Positions 34,577 through 44,261 of a DNA stretch of 64,000 nucleotides are shown here, one piece after another. Origin of the DNA: Shewanella atlantica (GTDB lineage Bacteria; Pseudomonadota; Gammaproteobacteria; Enterobacterales; Shewanellaceae). Numbering within the stretch: position 1 is the first letter of the stretch; each line of letters opens with the position of its first letter. The stretch is taken from NCBI RefSeq assembly GCF_003966265.1, contig NZ_RXNV01000001.1, positions 372,001-436,000 of the forward strand, read 5' to 3'. A program made the position numbers and the translations under genes. The notes under the pieces were generated by a model. That model was not told the DNA's origin. It searched no databases and saw only the letters and a list, made by a program, of their open reading frames with translations.

Positions 34577-36509
34577 TGGTGATTAGATTGTTAATCGCTT
34601 TTGATACCAGGTCTTTTTTCATCCTAGTACGTGCTACAGGCTGATTAAACCAGAAGCTCATCGGCTGCTCAAAGCCAATACCATGCATATAATTGTAGAT
34701 AGCCTTACGGAGCCCTTCGCCCAACATTTCATGATCTGTACCGGTCGGATCGCTGAAGTCCACATCGTTTTCAGCGAATAAGATCTCAGGTCGCTCCGCA
34801 AGGGTAATACCAAACTTCTCAGGGTTTATGCCAACAGGACTGTGAATCGTGGCCACAAAACGGTGCCAGTAGGCGGACTGGAAACAACCTTGCTTCATCA
34901 TCTGCCGCACCATTTCCAGCGAATCAACGGTTTCTTGCTCAGTTTGTGTCGGAAAGCCATACATCAAATAGGCATGAACCAAAATACCTGCATCACTGAA
35001 GGCTTTGGTTACCTGGGCGACCCGCTCAACACTCACGCCTTTTTTCATCAATTTCAATAGACGATCTGATGCCACCTCCAGGCCGCCGCTTACAGCGATA
35101 CAACCGGAATCCGCCAGTAACTGGCAACGCGCTTGACTAAAGGTTCTCTCAAAACGAATATTGCCCCACCAGCTGATCACCACATTGCGTTCAATGAGCC
35201 GTTTTGCAAGCTGAAACAACAGCTTTGGCGGTAGGGCTTCATCGACAAAATGAAAGCCTGTCTCTCCGGTTTCTTCGATGAGTTGTTCGATTCTATCCAC
35301 CAGAACATCGGCGCCAGCGGCATCGAAACGGTCGATATAGTCCAGACTGACATCGCAAAAGCTGCATTTACGCCAGTAACAGCCATGGGCGATGGTCAGT
35401 TTATTCCAGCGTCCATCACTCCAAATGCGGTGCATAGGATTGAGCATTTCACACAAAGAGAGGTATTCCCCCAATGGCAGGCCATCGTATATCGGTGCAC
35501 CGACCTCAGTTTGAGGGATATCGTGGAGCTGCGCATTTTCATTGAAGTGTACATAGGGTTGGCCATTTTCATCGCCATCGCTGTCTTGGGCGAGGAAATA
35601 GGTTCGTACTAAGTCGTCTATCCCACGCTTTCCTTCGAAGTATTCCAGCAGCGTGATAAAAGGACGCTCGCCGTCGTCCAGACAGATAAAATCGACAAAC
35701 TCAAACACTCGCTGGTCTTTCAGCGCTCGCAACTCGGTATTGATAAAACCACCGCCCAAAACGATGGGAATATCTGGATTAATGGCTTTACAGGTTTGCG
35801 CAATACGTAAAGCGCCTAACATATTTCCGGGAAAAGGTACGGTTAATGCGACGACGCTAGGCTGAGTTTCTTCCAGATATTGCTCGACCAATTGTTCTAA
35901 AATTTCCGAGCTGAAACTCGATTCGTTCATCAAGGTATCGTAGAGATTGTCAAAGCTTGGGTTGGCCGCCGCTAATTGCTCGCCATAACGGCTGACTTCA
36001 AAGTAAGGATCAACCCCCTGAGTAATGACATTAGACAGGTCATTAATAAACAGGGTTGCCAGATATTTGGCTTTATCTTGTACGCCTAGGTTGCCAAAGG
36101 CCGCTTGCAACACATCGCCGGATACCGCTTCCATCTGAGCAATCGTGTCAAACGCCGGCCCCTCAGGTAAAAAACGACGGGAGTTGATACGCATTGCAAG
36201 GCTTGGGTCTTTGCCCTGCAAAAAGCGAATAACGCTCTCAACGGTTTGATGGTAACGGTCAAACTCAGCCAGAAAATTAAAAATTACTTCAGGTAGCTCA
36301 TCGTCTTCAAAATGCTCAAAGTTTTGTTCCACATGCTGACGAATAATCTCCAGCGCAGGTGCTGTCATCATCTCCAGGAAAAGCTCAATAGCAGGATCTC
36401 GCTGCACCGCCTCATAACCTCTAGAGCGTAAAAAACCAGTTAAATACGCTGTTGCCGGATAGGGCGTATTAAGCTGGGTCATAGGTGGAGTCATTAGAAG
36501 AACGGTCAT
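34563..36509 (-). CDS. B12-binding-type radical SAM protein of unknown function
   Basis: A 648-residue radical SAM enzyme with a probable cobalamin-binding-like N-terminal half (LLMTPP at the start, TVPFPGNMLGALRIAQ near 225, LGGGFIN near 255). The cluster motif near residue 376 is HGCYWRKCSFCDV. The cysteines are spaced C-x4-C-x2-C instead of the usual C-x3-C-x2-C; similar CYW motifs occur in some subfamilies (from memory). HFVDEALPP and SGGLEVASDRLLKLMKKGV support the SAM barrel. No partner gene or precursor peptide is adjacent. Reaction unknown. Confidence 0.85.
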   Translation of the reverse strand: MTVLLMTPPMTQLNTPYPATAYLTGFLRSRGYEAVQRDPAIELFLEMMTAPALEIIRQHVEQNFEHFEDDELPEVIFNFLAEFDRYHQTVESVIRFLQGKDPSLAMRINSRRFLPEGPAFDTIAQMEAVSGDVLQAAFGNLGVQDKAKYLATLFINDLSNVITQGVDPYFEVSRYGEQLAAANPSFDNLYDTLMNESSFSSEILEQLVEQYLEETQPSVVALTVPFPGNMLGALRIAQTCKAINPDIPIVLGGGFINTELRALKDQRVFEFVDFICLDDGERPFITLLEYFEGKRGIDDLVRTYFLAQDSDGDENGQPYVHFNENAQLHDIPQTEVGAPIYDGLPLGEYLSLCEMLNPMHRIWSDGRWNKLTIAHGCYWRKCSFCDVSLDYIDRFDAAGADVLVDRIEQLIEETGETGFHFVDEALPPKLLFQLAKRLIERNVVISWWGNIRFERTFSQARCQLLADSGCIAVSGGLEVASDRLLKLMKKGVSVERVAQVTKAFSDAGILVHAYLMYGFPTQTEQETVDSLEMVRQMMKQGCFQSAYWHRFVATIHSPVGINPEKFGITLAERPEILFAENDVDFSDPTGTDHEMLGEGLRKAIYNYMHGIGFEQPMSFWFNQPVARTRMKKDLVSKAINNLITSNEE

Positions 36510-36867
36510 AACCTGCCTTTAAATTGTAAAACCTGAATGCACTGTTAGAAACTGAACGGTGCGAAACCGTCAGTACGAACAGAGCGTAGCAGCCAATACG
36601 GCTGCCATAAAATAGGAATGGATTCTAGCAAATGAGCCATACCCGTTCTACTTCAAAGTGTAGATTTTAGAGCAGACTGAGCGAATCCAATAAGAAGGTA
36701 TCATTTAGATACGGCGAGCAAGAATTAGCTTAAGACAGCAGTTCTGTAGAGACCTTCATGCCGATGGGGCGCAAAGCAAAGTTAGCAATGATACTCATTC
36801 TCTAGATAAATAGCATTTATGGGCTATATTTATTACTTCGTAACCAATATAGAGGGAGGGAGTTCAT
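36510..36867. other. Intergenic region between the radical SAM gene and a small hypothetical
   Basis: About 360 bases of divergent promoter region. It has a strong ribosome site (GAGGGAGGGAG) next to the downstream gene. I see no operator or repeat. Confidence 0.5.
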
Positions 36868-37179
36868 ATGATAGTTGCACGTTGGTCTATAGACGCAAAA
36901 TTTGGACATAAGCCTGCTGTTATTGACTCTCTATCAAAATGGCAAAATAATTTTGGGGCTCAAATCGGCTGGGAAGGAAAATGTAGAATTCTAACAGGTT
37001 CTATTGGTGCTTTAGAGTCGACAGTTATCTCTGAAATTACTCTCAATAACCTGGCTGAATTAAATGAGTCTTGGGAAAAACTAGGTGCGTTAGACGGCCA
37101 TAAGCAATGGAGTATCGAACTCGAGCCTCACATTGTGTCTGGTACTATGAAGTGGGAAGTATTCCGTATTGTTGAGTAG
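36868..37179 (+). CDS. Small hypothetical protein, possibly dimeric alpha/beta-barrel
   Basis: A 103-residue soluble protein beginning MIVARWSIDAKFGHK. It shows alternating strand and helix pattern (RWSIDAKF, VIDSLSKWQ, STVISEITLNNLAELNESWEKLGA), which resembles small ferredoxin-like dimeric barrels such as NIPSNAP-type or ABM-type proteins. I do not recognise a specific family. The ribosome site is very strong, and a clear terminator follows, so it is probably a real, independently transcribed gene. Confidence 0.75.
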   Translation: MIVARWSIDAKFGHKPAVIDSLSKWQNNFGAQIGWEGKCRILTGSIGALESTVISEITLNNLAELNESWEKLGALDGHKQWSIELEPHIVSGTMKWEVFRIVE

Positions 37180-37188
37180 CTTAAATCA

Positions 37189-37214
37189 AAAAACAGTCGC
37201 TAGAGGCTGTTTTT
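37189..37214 (+). terminator. Terminator of the small hypothetical gene
   Basis: Stem aaaaacagtc / ggctgttttt with one G-U pair and a 6-base loop, then further T. It begins nine bases after the stop codon. Confidence 0.85.
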
Positions 37215-37290
37215 TTGATTTTCACTTTTGACCACTAGATACAGCTTAATTTCTAAGTTTCGAACAAGTAACCATCTTATCAAGCAATAA

Positions 37291-37314
37291 AAAAACGAGC
37301 CTAAGCTCGTTTTT
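37291..37314. terminator. Bidirectional terminator of the valine degradation operon
   Basis: Perfect 10-bp stem aaaaacgagc / gctcgttttt with loop ctaa and T-runs on both strands. For the minus strand it ends the operon 30 bases past the SDR gene. Confidence 0.92.
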
Positions 37315-37343
37315 TTCAGCGATATCAGAAGGTATCGTATCGT

Positions 37344-38102
37344 TTAGATACGTATCCCACCATCGATTTCGAATACGCGGCCATTCACATAATCATTTTC
37401 GATGATAAATTTAACCGTCGAAGAGATCTCTCCCGGCTGACCTAAACGACCAACCGGAACCATCTTCTCCAGACGCTCCAATGCTTCAGGCTTCATCGCT
37501 GCAGTCATCTCAGTTTCAATCACCCCTGGTGCGACGGCTGCGCTACGAATATTGTAGCGAGCTAACTCTTTAGCCCAACCGACTGACATCGCCGCGACAC
37601 CGGCTTTAGATGCAGAGTAGTTAGTCTGACCTACGTTGCCCGCCTTAGCCAGGCTGGAGATATTAATGATCACCCCTTCCTGCTCAGACTCAATCATGGC
37701 GGCAGCCGCTTCACGGCCACACAGGAATGAACCTGTGAGGTTGACGTTGATAACGGCCTGGAATTGTTCGAACGACATACGGTCGGTGACCTTGCCCTCT
37801 TTAGCTTTCACCAACATGCCATCGAACAAGATCCCCGCGTTGTTGATCAACACATTAACCTTGCCAAAATCTTCCATGATGAAGCCGAAACCGGCGACCA
37901 CATCTTCTTCATCTGTGATATCGAAAGCGTAACCCTGAACTTCTGCTCTGTCGCCGATGTCGGCACAGGCACGTTCAAGTTTCTCCTGATCAACATCGAT
38001 AAGCGCCAGCTTAGCACCCGATTCAGCTAAATCCAGCGCCATTGCCAGACCTAATCCACCGGCGCCACCAGTGATGACCACAACCTTATCTTTTAAATCC
38101 AT
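37344..38102 (-). CDS. SDR dehydrogenase of the valine/isoleucine operon (3-hydroxyacyl-CoA type)
   Basis: A 252-residue NAD(P)-dependent dehydrogenase. The cofactor motif TGGAGGLG, NNAG at about 88, the catalytic INISSLAKAG serine and NYSASK tyrosine/lysine are intact. It is last in the operon, 4 bases after mmsB. By analogy with the ivd operon recalled from Shewanella, it probably oxidises 2-methyl-3-hydroxybutyryl-CoA to 2-methylacetoacetyl-CoA in isoleucine breakdown, which the thiolase at the operon head would cleave. A FabG-like reductase role is the alternative. Confidence 0.85.
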   Translation of the reverse strand: MDLKDKVVVITGGAGGLGLAMALDLAESGAKLALIDVDQEKLERACADIGDRAEVQGYAFDITDEEDVVAGFGFIMEDFGKVNVLINNAGILFDGMLVKAKEGKVTDRMSFEQFQAVINVNLTGSFLCGREAAAAMIESEQEGVIINISSLAKAGNVGQTNYSASKAGVAAMSVGWAKELARYNIRSAAVAPGVIETEMTAAMKPEALERLEKMVPVGRLGQPGEISSTVKFIIENDYVNGRVFEIDGGIRI

Positions 38103-38106
38103 CGAG

Positions 38107-39033
38107 TTACCCTTTGTTTTTAACCTGTTTTAAATTAGTAAACTGTTCAAAAATACTGGAAAAATCACGTGCACCATTGCCCTGACGAGCATGGTTAACG
38201 TATAAACTGCGCGCTAAGGCTCCCATCGGCGTGCTTGAATTAGACAGTAGTGCAGCCTCTTGGGATAACCCGAGGTCTTTAACCATCAAGTCCACCATGA
38301 AGCCCCCCTGGTAGCCATTCGATGAGGGCACTGATTCCATTACGTCCGGACAAGGATTATATTTATCCAGCGTCCAATTACCACCACTACTTACCTTCAT
38401 TATCTCAGATAATACCTTGGGATCCAGACCATGGTCGATTCCCATCTGCAAAGATTCACTGGTTCCGACCATCAGGACAGATAACAACATGTTATTACAT
38501 ATCTTGGCAACCTGACCGGCGCCCGCATCACCTGCGTGAAAAATGTTCGCTCCCATATTGCTAAGCACGTTCTTAGCTTGCTCGAAACCACCATCGCTGC
38601 CGCCACAGATAAAGGTGAGTGTCCCCGCCGCCGCACCAGCCGTTCCCCCCGAAACCGGAGCATCGACGAATTCGAGCTCTTTCTCTGCGGCAAACTTTGC
38701 CACTAACTGCGCACTTTGCGCATCTATAGTTGAGCAGTCTATCAGTAAGGTGTCCCTTGCAACCACATCAATTAAGCCCTTACCCTCACCACCGCCACTT
38801 TCTCCGAGATAGAGCGAACGAACATGTTTGCCGGCCGGAAGCATAGTGATAACGACATCTGCGCCCGCTGCGGCGCCACAGGCACTGCTCGCCGCTAACG
38901 CGCCAAGATCGGTAAGCGACTTTATCGCTTCCGGTACCAGATCGAATACTCGCACCGTTAAGCCAGCCTTAACTAAATTGGCCGCCATTGGCGCCCCCAT
39001 ATGCCCTAACCCGATAAATGCGACACTTGTCAT
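38107..39033 (-). CDS. mmsB: 3-hydroxyisobutyrate dehydrogenase
   Basis: A 308-residue enzyme oxidising 3-hydroxyisobutyrate to methylmalonate semialdehyde in valine breakdown. The N-terminal dinucleotide fold starts FIGLGHMGAPMAANLVKAG, the substrate motif VDAPVSGGTAGA is at about 120, and the catalytic lysine sits in GAGQVAKICNNML at about 170. I use the ATG at 39033, which has AAGGAG ten bases upstream; an upstream ATG at 39054 would add seven residues. The next enzyme of the path, mmsA, is in the same operon. Confidence 0.93.
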   Translation of the reverse strand: MTSVAFIGLGHMGAPMAANLVKAGLTVRVFDLVPEAIKSLTDLGALAASSACGAAAGADVVITMLPAGKHVRSLYLGESGGGEGKGLIDVVARDTLLIDCSTIDAQSAQLVAKFAAEKELEFVDAPVSGGTAGAAAGTLTFICGGSDGGFEQAKNVLSNMGANIFHAGDAGAGQVAKICNNMLLSVLMVGTSESLQMGIDHGLDPKVLSEIMKVSSGGNWTLDKYNPCPDVMESVPSSNGYQGGFMVDLMVKDLGLSQEAALLSNSSTPMGALARSLYVNHARQGNGARDFSSIFEQFTNLKQVKNKG

Positions 39034-39186
39034 CTCATGCTCCTTAGCCTTCAATTTGAAGATAAACTTAATTCATTATTAGTCGTTCATACTCATTCTG
39101 TTTTTTAGCGTTCACTTTCGCGCTCACACCGTTACGCCATTTCATTAGCACATCTCTTTCAAGACACTTTGCTTAAACCATTATGT

Positions 39187-40347
39187 CTAAGAGAGCGTCT
39201 TCAGTGGATGCTGAGCATCAGCCCAAGGTGATGTGATTAATTGCGCTATCAAATCCTGGGGTACTGCCGAAACGTCCTGATAACGCCATCTTGGCTGTCG
39301 GTCCTTATCGATCAACAAAGCCCTGACTCCCTCACTGAAATCACCGATAGCGCAGCAGTTCACGCTACACCCCAGCTCAAATTTAAATACCTCAGCCAGA
39401 CTGAGCGAGGTACCAAGCTGAGCTTGACGATAGATAAGGTGCCAGCTGATTGGGCTACCCGAGAGCAGCGTCTTCAGTGGGCGTTCGAGCCAGGAGTCGT
39501 TGCAATCAAAATCGGAAACCCGCTCGATGATCTCGACCAAAGAGCCTGTCATCAGCCCGTCTATCTCGGCTTGATTCGTCTCTAACTTCCCCTGAGGCAA
39601 GGGCACCGATGCCTGCAGCTCCATGGTATTGAGCTGCTCGGTTAACAAGCTATGATTGAGCTGTTGCTCATCACTCCAACCCAAGGTGGCTAAGTGATCC
39701 AGCAGTGGCTCTTTACTGTCACTGTTGAGATAGTGGTTACCCACCCCGACATATTTTGCATCGCCGGCATTCATATTGTAGGCGGTTAAACCGAGAAACA
39801 GCCCGGTTTTACCCGGCATGCGATTAAGAAAATAGCTACCGCCGACATCGGGATATAGACCGATAGTGACTTCAGGCATGGCGATACGTGAACGCTCGGT
39901 CAATACTCTGTGACTGGCTCCCGCCATTAAGCCCAGGCCTCCCCCCATGACAATGCCGTCGCCCCACACCATGACCGGCTTACCTAAGGTATGCAGCAGA
40001 TAATCGAGACGATATTCACGTTCAAAAAACGTCTCTGCCTGCTCGGTCACTTCACCCGGCGTTTGAATCGAAGCATGATAGATAGCCCTTACATCGCCGC
40101 CGGCGCAGAAGGCTTTTTCGCCAGCGCCATCGAGCATCACCATGGCAATATTCTCATCTTGCTGCCACTTCAATAACTGCGTAGTCATGGCGTTAACCAT
40201 GTTGAGATTAAGCGAGTTGAGCGCCTTTTCAACATTGAGTGTCACGACACCGATCTGCTTACCCGACGCCGTACCTAATGTCTGAAATACGACGCTGTTA
40301 TCACTCTGGGCAACCAGTTCAGCACCTGCGTTTTTATGAGTTGTCAT
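39187..40347 (-). CDS. 3-hydroxyisobutyryl-CoA hydrolase
   Basis: A 386-residue crotonase-fold enzyme releasing CoA from 3-hydroxyisobutyryl-CoA, the step before mmsB. The conserved motifs are AFCAGGDVRAIYH near 80, GIVMGGGLGLMAGASHRV and TIGLYPDVGGSYFLNRMPG near 165-185. The length fits hydrolases, not the shorter enoyl-CoA hydratases. The start ATG at 40347 overlaps the TGA of the upstream gene (TGATG), so translation is probably coupled; the in-frame TTG at 40353 is a less likely start. Confidence 0.92.
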   Translation of the reverse strand: MTTHKNAGAELVAQSDNSVVFQTLGTASGKQIGVVTLNVEKALNSLNLNMVNAMTTQLLKWQQDENIAMVMLDGAGEKAFCAGGDVRAIYHASIQTPGEVTEQAETFFEREYRLDYLLHTLGKPVMVWGDGIVMGGGLGLMAGASHRVLTERSRIAMPEVTIGLYPDVGGSYFLNRMPGKTGLFLGLTAYNMNAGDAKYVGVGNHYLNSDSKEPLLDHLATLGWSDEQQLNHSLLTEQLNTMELQASVPLPQGKLETNQAEIDGLMTGSLVEIIERVSDFDCNDSWLERPLKTLLSGSPISWHLIYRQAQLGTSLSLAEVFKFELGCSVNCCAIGDFSEGVRALLIDKDRQPRWRYQDVSAVPQDLIAQLITSPWADAQHPLKTLS

Positions 40348-41120
40348 CAGCAATTTTTCCAGTTGGCCTTGCGCTTATCCAAGAAGGCATTCACCCCCTC
40401 CGCCTGATCTTCTGTATCGAACAAACCGACAAACAGTTCTCGCTCTAAGGGTAATGCCAGGCTTCTGGGCATAGTCCGGCCTGCTTGAATAAGTTGCTTA
40501 CACACGGCTACACTGCTTGGGCTCTGATTGGCCACTTTTGCGGCCAGCGCAATCGCCGCATTGAGAGACTCACCGGTTTCAACCACCTCTTCAACCAAGC
40601 CCAGAGACTCGGCCTTGTCGGCCTTGAGTCGCTCACCACACAAGATCATGCGCTTGGTCCAGCCTTCGCCAACCAGTGCGGTTAGATTTTGAGTGCCACC
40701 GGCGCAAGGCAGTAATCCAACCGAAGCTTCCGGCAACGCCATCACAGCCTGAACTTCTGCAATACGGATATCACAGGCCAGCGCAACCTCCAATCCGCCC
40801 CCCATGGCATAACCATTTATCGCCGCAACAGATACACCACGAAATTGACTCAAGGCTTCGAACGCTTCACCGAAGTGTTTCGACATCGACGCCGCGGTGC
40901 CCTTATCACCATCGGCAAAGAGCTTAAGGTCGGCGCCTGCCGAGAAAAACTTCTCCCCTTCGCCAGTCATCACTAAGGCATAGATATCCCTGTTCTCGTT
41001 GAGCTCAAGTACCTTATGTTTTAGAGCTTGCAGGCTTTCGGCTGTCCAGGTGTTTGCCGGCGGGTTACTCATGGTCAGAATGGCTGTATGGCCTTCTATG
41101 CGTTCAATTATTCCTGTCAT
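40347..41120 (-). CDS. Enoyl-CoA hydratase of the valine operon
   Basis: A 257-residue crotonase-family hydratase. The oxyanion-hole motif FFSAGADLKLFAD is at about 60 and the catalytic segment GYAMGGGLEVALACDIRIAE at about 100-120. In this operon it should hydrate methacrylyl-CoA to 3-hydroxyisobutyryl-CoA (valine) and possibly tiglyl-CoA (isoleucine). Its stop overlaps the next start. The role is set by operon position. Confidence 0.9.
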   Translation of the reverse strand: MTGIIERIEGHTAILTMSNPPANTWTAESLQALKHKVLELNENRDIYALVMTGEGEKFFSAGADLKLFADGDKGTAASMSKHFGEAFEALSQFRGVSVAAINGYAMGGGLEVALACDIRIAEVQAVMALPEASVGLLPCAGGTQNLTALVGEGWTKRMILCGERLKADKAESLGLVEEVVETGESLNAAIALAAKVANQSPSSVAVCKQLIQAGRTMPRSLALPLERELFVGLFDTEDQAEGVNAFLDKRKANWKNC

Positions 41121-41166
41121 TAATCGATTCCTTATTAGCTGGTCGAGTCAGTTCCAACACTGTGAG

Positions 41167-42324
41167 TTACAGGATCTGGCCTGCATTTTCATTCAACAAA
41201 CGACGGGCAATGATCAAACGCATGATCTCGTTCGTGCCCTCTAATATCTGGTGCACCCGCACATCACGCACATGGCGCTCTAACGGGTATTCACGGATAT
41301 AGCCATAACCACCATGCAGCTGAAGCGCCGCATCACACACCTGAAACCCGATGTCGGTAGCAAAACGTTTTGCCATGGCGCAGTAGGCAGTTGCCTCGGG
41401 ATCTTTTTCATCCAGCTTAAACGCAGCCAGACGCACCAGTTGCCTTGCCGCCACTAATTCGGTGGCCATATCGGCTAATTTAAATTGAAGCGCCTGAAAT
41501 GCGGCAATGGGTTTACCGAACTGTTTACGCTCATTCATATATTGAGTTGCACGTTCGAGAGCGGCCTGGGCCGTACCGATTGAACAGGTCGCGATATTGA
41601 TGCGCCCGCCATCGAGTCCCTTCATGGCAAAGGTAAAACCTTGCCCCTCTTCGCCCAGTAGGTTTGAGACAGGAACGCGCACTTCTGTGAAGGTAATTTC
41701 GCGAGTAGGTTGGGCATTCCAGCCCATCTTATCTTCCGCCTTACCGTAGATGACACCCGCCGCATCGGCCGGTACTGCGATAGCCGAGATCCCTTTGGGT
41801 CCTTCATCTCCGGTTCTGCACATGACAACTAACAGTTCGGTGGCTCCCGCACCCGAGATGAACATTTTAGCGCCGGAGATCACATACTCATCGCCCTCTC
41901 TCACCGCTTTAGTCTTCAACGATGCCGCATCACTTCCCGCCCCGGCCTCGGTCAGGCAGTAGGAAGCCAGCTTCTGACCCGTGGTGAGGGACTCAGACCA
42001 CTCATCTCTTAATGTTTGTGAGCCAAAACTGGTGACCATCCAGGTCGCCATATTGTGGATGGTCAACATGGCGGTGGTGGCAGTACATCCCATTGAGAGC
42101 TGCTCAAAAATGATTGAGGAGTCGAGTCTGGACAGGCCCATACCTCCCTCAGCTTCCGGTGAATAGAGTGAGCAGAATCCGAGTTCGCCGGCGCGCTGAA
42201 TAACGTCTTTGGGGAAGTGATGTTCCTCATCCCATTTAGAGGCGAAAGGGGCTAACTCCTCTTGAGAAAATTGCAGGGCGAGATCGGCAAACTGACGTTG
42301 GTCTTCATTCAGATTGAAATCCAT
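41167..42324 (-). CDS. Acyl-CoA dehydrogenase, isobutyryl-CoA type
   Basis: A 385-residue FAD flavoprotein feeding electrons to ETF. The nucleotide/substrate motif YCLTEAGAGSDAASLKTKA is at about 124-142, and the catalytic base is in ILEGTNEIMRLI at about 365, the usual short-chain position. In context it should oxidise isobutyryl-CoA and perhaps 2-methylbutanoyl-CoA. It differs from LiuA in this window, which carries its base at the isovaleryl-CoA dehydrogenase position instead. It sits 46 bases upstream of the hydratase. Confidence 0.9.
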   Translation of the reverse strand: MDFNLNEDQRQFADLALQFSQEELAPFASKWDEEHHFPKDVIQRAGELGFCSLYSPEAEGGMGLSRLDSSIIFEQLSMGCTATTAMLTIHNMATWMVTSFGSQTLRDEWSESLTTGQKLASYCLTEAGAGSDAASLKTKAVREGDEYVISGAKMFISGAGATELLVVMCRTGDEGPKGISAIAVPADAAGVIYGKAEDKMGWNAQPTREITFTEVRVPVSNLLGEEGQGFTFAMKGLDGGRINIATCSIGTAQAALERATQYMNERKQFGKPIAAFQALQFKLADMATELVAARQLVRLAAFKLDEKDPEATAYCAMAKRFATDIGFQVCDAALQLHGGYGYIREYPLERHVRDVRVHQILEGTNEIMRLIIARRLLNENAGQIL

Positions 42325-42530
42325 CTGTAGGTCTCCTTCGGCACATATTTTTATTAAACTAGTTGTTGAACTAGTTATTGAGCTTGCTGTAGATCTTAGT
42401 GGCTAAAATCGGCTCTCTTTTTTTATTGTGCCTTGCGTTAATAATGTGAGTGATACGGGTTCTTAATACCGCTGCCTATAGAAAAACCTTATAGACAGCG
42501 GACGACTTTCTATACCGACTTATTTAAGTG

Positions 42531-42569
42531 CTTATATTAAGATCTTATATTAAGCCCTTATATTAATTA
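42531..42569. repeat. 13-bp tandem repeat, three copies, next to the mmsA stop
   Basis: cttatattaa recurs at 42531, 42544 and 42557, a 13-base period, ending directly at the mmsA stop codon on the minus strand. Confidence 0.85.
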
Positions 42570-42570
42570 C

Positions 42571-44076
42571 TTATTTTAGTGCAATCGTCATATTTGGCGC
42601 TGCGTGTTCGGCTTCAGAGATCTGCGACTCAAACCAACGAGAGGTGATGGTTTTCGTTTCGGTGTAGAAGCGAACGGCTTGCTTACCGTAAGCATGTTGG
42701 TCGCCATAAAAGCTTCCCTTCCATCCGGTGAATGAGAAGAACGGCAGAGGCACAGGAATGGGAACATTAATGCCCACCTGCCCCACCTCGATTTCATGCT
42801 GATACTTGCGGGCGGCCGCGCCGCTGGCAGTAAAGATTGAGGTGCCGTTACCGTAGGGACTGTCGTTAACGATATCGATAGCTTCCTCTAATGAATCGGC
42901 TTCCATGCAGCACAGTACAGGTCCGAAGATCTCCTCTTTATAGATGCTCATCTCGGTTGTCACCTTAGTGAACATAGTCGGGCCAATCCAGTTGCCACTC
43001 TCATATCCGGGGACGGTAAATTCAGAACCATCGAGCACACATTCTGCGCCTTCATTTTTCCCCTGCTCGATAAGAGATAACACCCGAGCCTTAGCTGCGG
43101 GGCTGATAACAGGTCCATAACCGGCGTCCTTGTCATCCCAAAGCCCTGGCTTAACCTTAGCCAGCGCCGCTTTCAACTCAGGAACCCACTCTTTGGCGGC
43201 GCCGACAAACACGGCAACCGACAGTGCCATACAGCGTTGACCCGCCGCACCTACAGAGGCACCCACCAGGTTATTGATCACCTGCTGCTTATTGGCATCG
43301 GGCATGATGACGCAATGGTTTTTTGCCCCGGCAAATGCCTGAACACGCTTTAAGTTATCGGTTCCCGTCTTATAGATGTACTGACCTACACCGACCGATC
43401 CCACAAATGAGATGGCTTTGATATCTTTATGATTAAGAAGCACATCTACGGCAACCTTATCACCATGAACCAGTTGCAGTACGCCCTTAGGTGCACCCGC
43501 CTCTTCGAACAGCTCGACCAGACGTTGTGGCGTCATTGGATCTTGTTCCGATGGCTTAAGCACGAAGGTGTTACCACATGCAATGGCGAGGGGGAACATC
43601 CATAACGGGATCATGGCAGGAAAGTTAAACGGTGTAATACCGGCGCAAACACCAAGAGGCTGAGTGTAGCTGTAGGTATCGATACTGCGGGCGACATTCT
43701 CGACGGTTTCTCCCATCAACAGAGTCGCAATATTACATGCATGCTCAGCCACTTCGATACCGCGCCATACATCGCCCTTGGCATCTTCAAATGTCTTGCC
43801 CGTTTCCTGGGCTAAAATAGTCGCAATCTCGTCATGGTGCGCTTTAAGAAGATGCTGGTAGTTAAACATCACACGTGCACGTTCAGATACAGGCACCTCT
43901 TTCCAGCTTTTAAATGCCGTCTTGGCGCTGGCTACAGCGGTTTCTACCTCTTCGACGGTGGCACTATTGATCACCGCTATCTGTTCGTTGTTTGCAGGGT
44001 TCGTTACCGAAATCTGCTGTTCTCCCTGACCCAGAATAAATTGGCCGTCGATATAATGCTTAACTTGAGTTGTCAT
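42571..44076 (-). CDS. mmsA: Methylmalonate-semialdehyde dehydrogenase (CoA-acylating)
   Basis: A 501-residue aldehyde dehydrogenase converting methylmalonate semialdehyde plus CoA to propionyl-CoA and CO2. The cofactor loop [15 protein letters not shown] is at about 220, and the catalytic cysteine lies in [14 protein letters not shown] at about 280. GRV-type ALDH motifs such as [19 protein letters not shown] are present. The ATG at 44076 has GGGAAG upstream and is preferred over 44088. Second gene of the operon. The propionyl-CoA product could enter the propionate route used by the PrpE-like gene's substrate pool. Confidence 0.95.
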   Translation of the reverse strand: MTTQVKHYIDGQFILGQGEQQISVTNPANNEQIAVINSATVEEVETAVASAKTAFKSWKEVPVSERARVMFNYQHLLKAHHDEIATILAQETGKTFEDAKGDVWRGIEVAEHACNIATLLMGETVENVARSIDTYSYTQPLGVCAGITPFNFPAMIPLWMFPLAIACGNTFVLKPSEQDPMTPQRLVELFEEAGAPKGVLQLVHGDKVAVDVLLNHKDIKAISFVGSVGVGQYIYKTGTDNLKRVQAFAGAKNHCVIMPDANKQQVINNLVGASVGAAGQRCMALSVAVFVGAAKEWVPELKAALAKVKPGLWDDKDAGYGPVISPAAKARVLSLIEQGKNEGAECVLDGSEFTVPGYESGNWIGPTMFTKVTTEMSIYKEEIFGPVLCCMEADSLEEAIDIVNDSPYGNGTSIFTASGAAARKYQHEIEVGQVGINVPIPVPLPFFSFTGWKGSFYGDQHAYGKQAVRFYTETKTITSRWFESQISEAEHAAPNMTIALK

Positions 44077-44261
44077 ATTGCTTCCCATTAAGATCGTTTC
44101 GAACCGATTTTTGCGGCATTATTATTGTTTTTACACACAAAAAAACGGTCATTTTGTCTTGTTGATTGCTACATGTGAGTGACTACTTGTTAACTCACAT
44201 CTCTTATTTACTTACGACAGTTGCTTGCGTTAGTTACTCGCGTTAGTGCAAATCGATAGAA

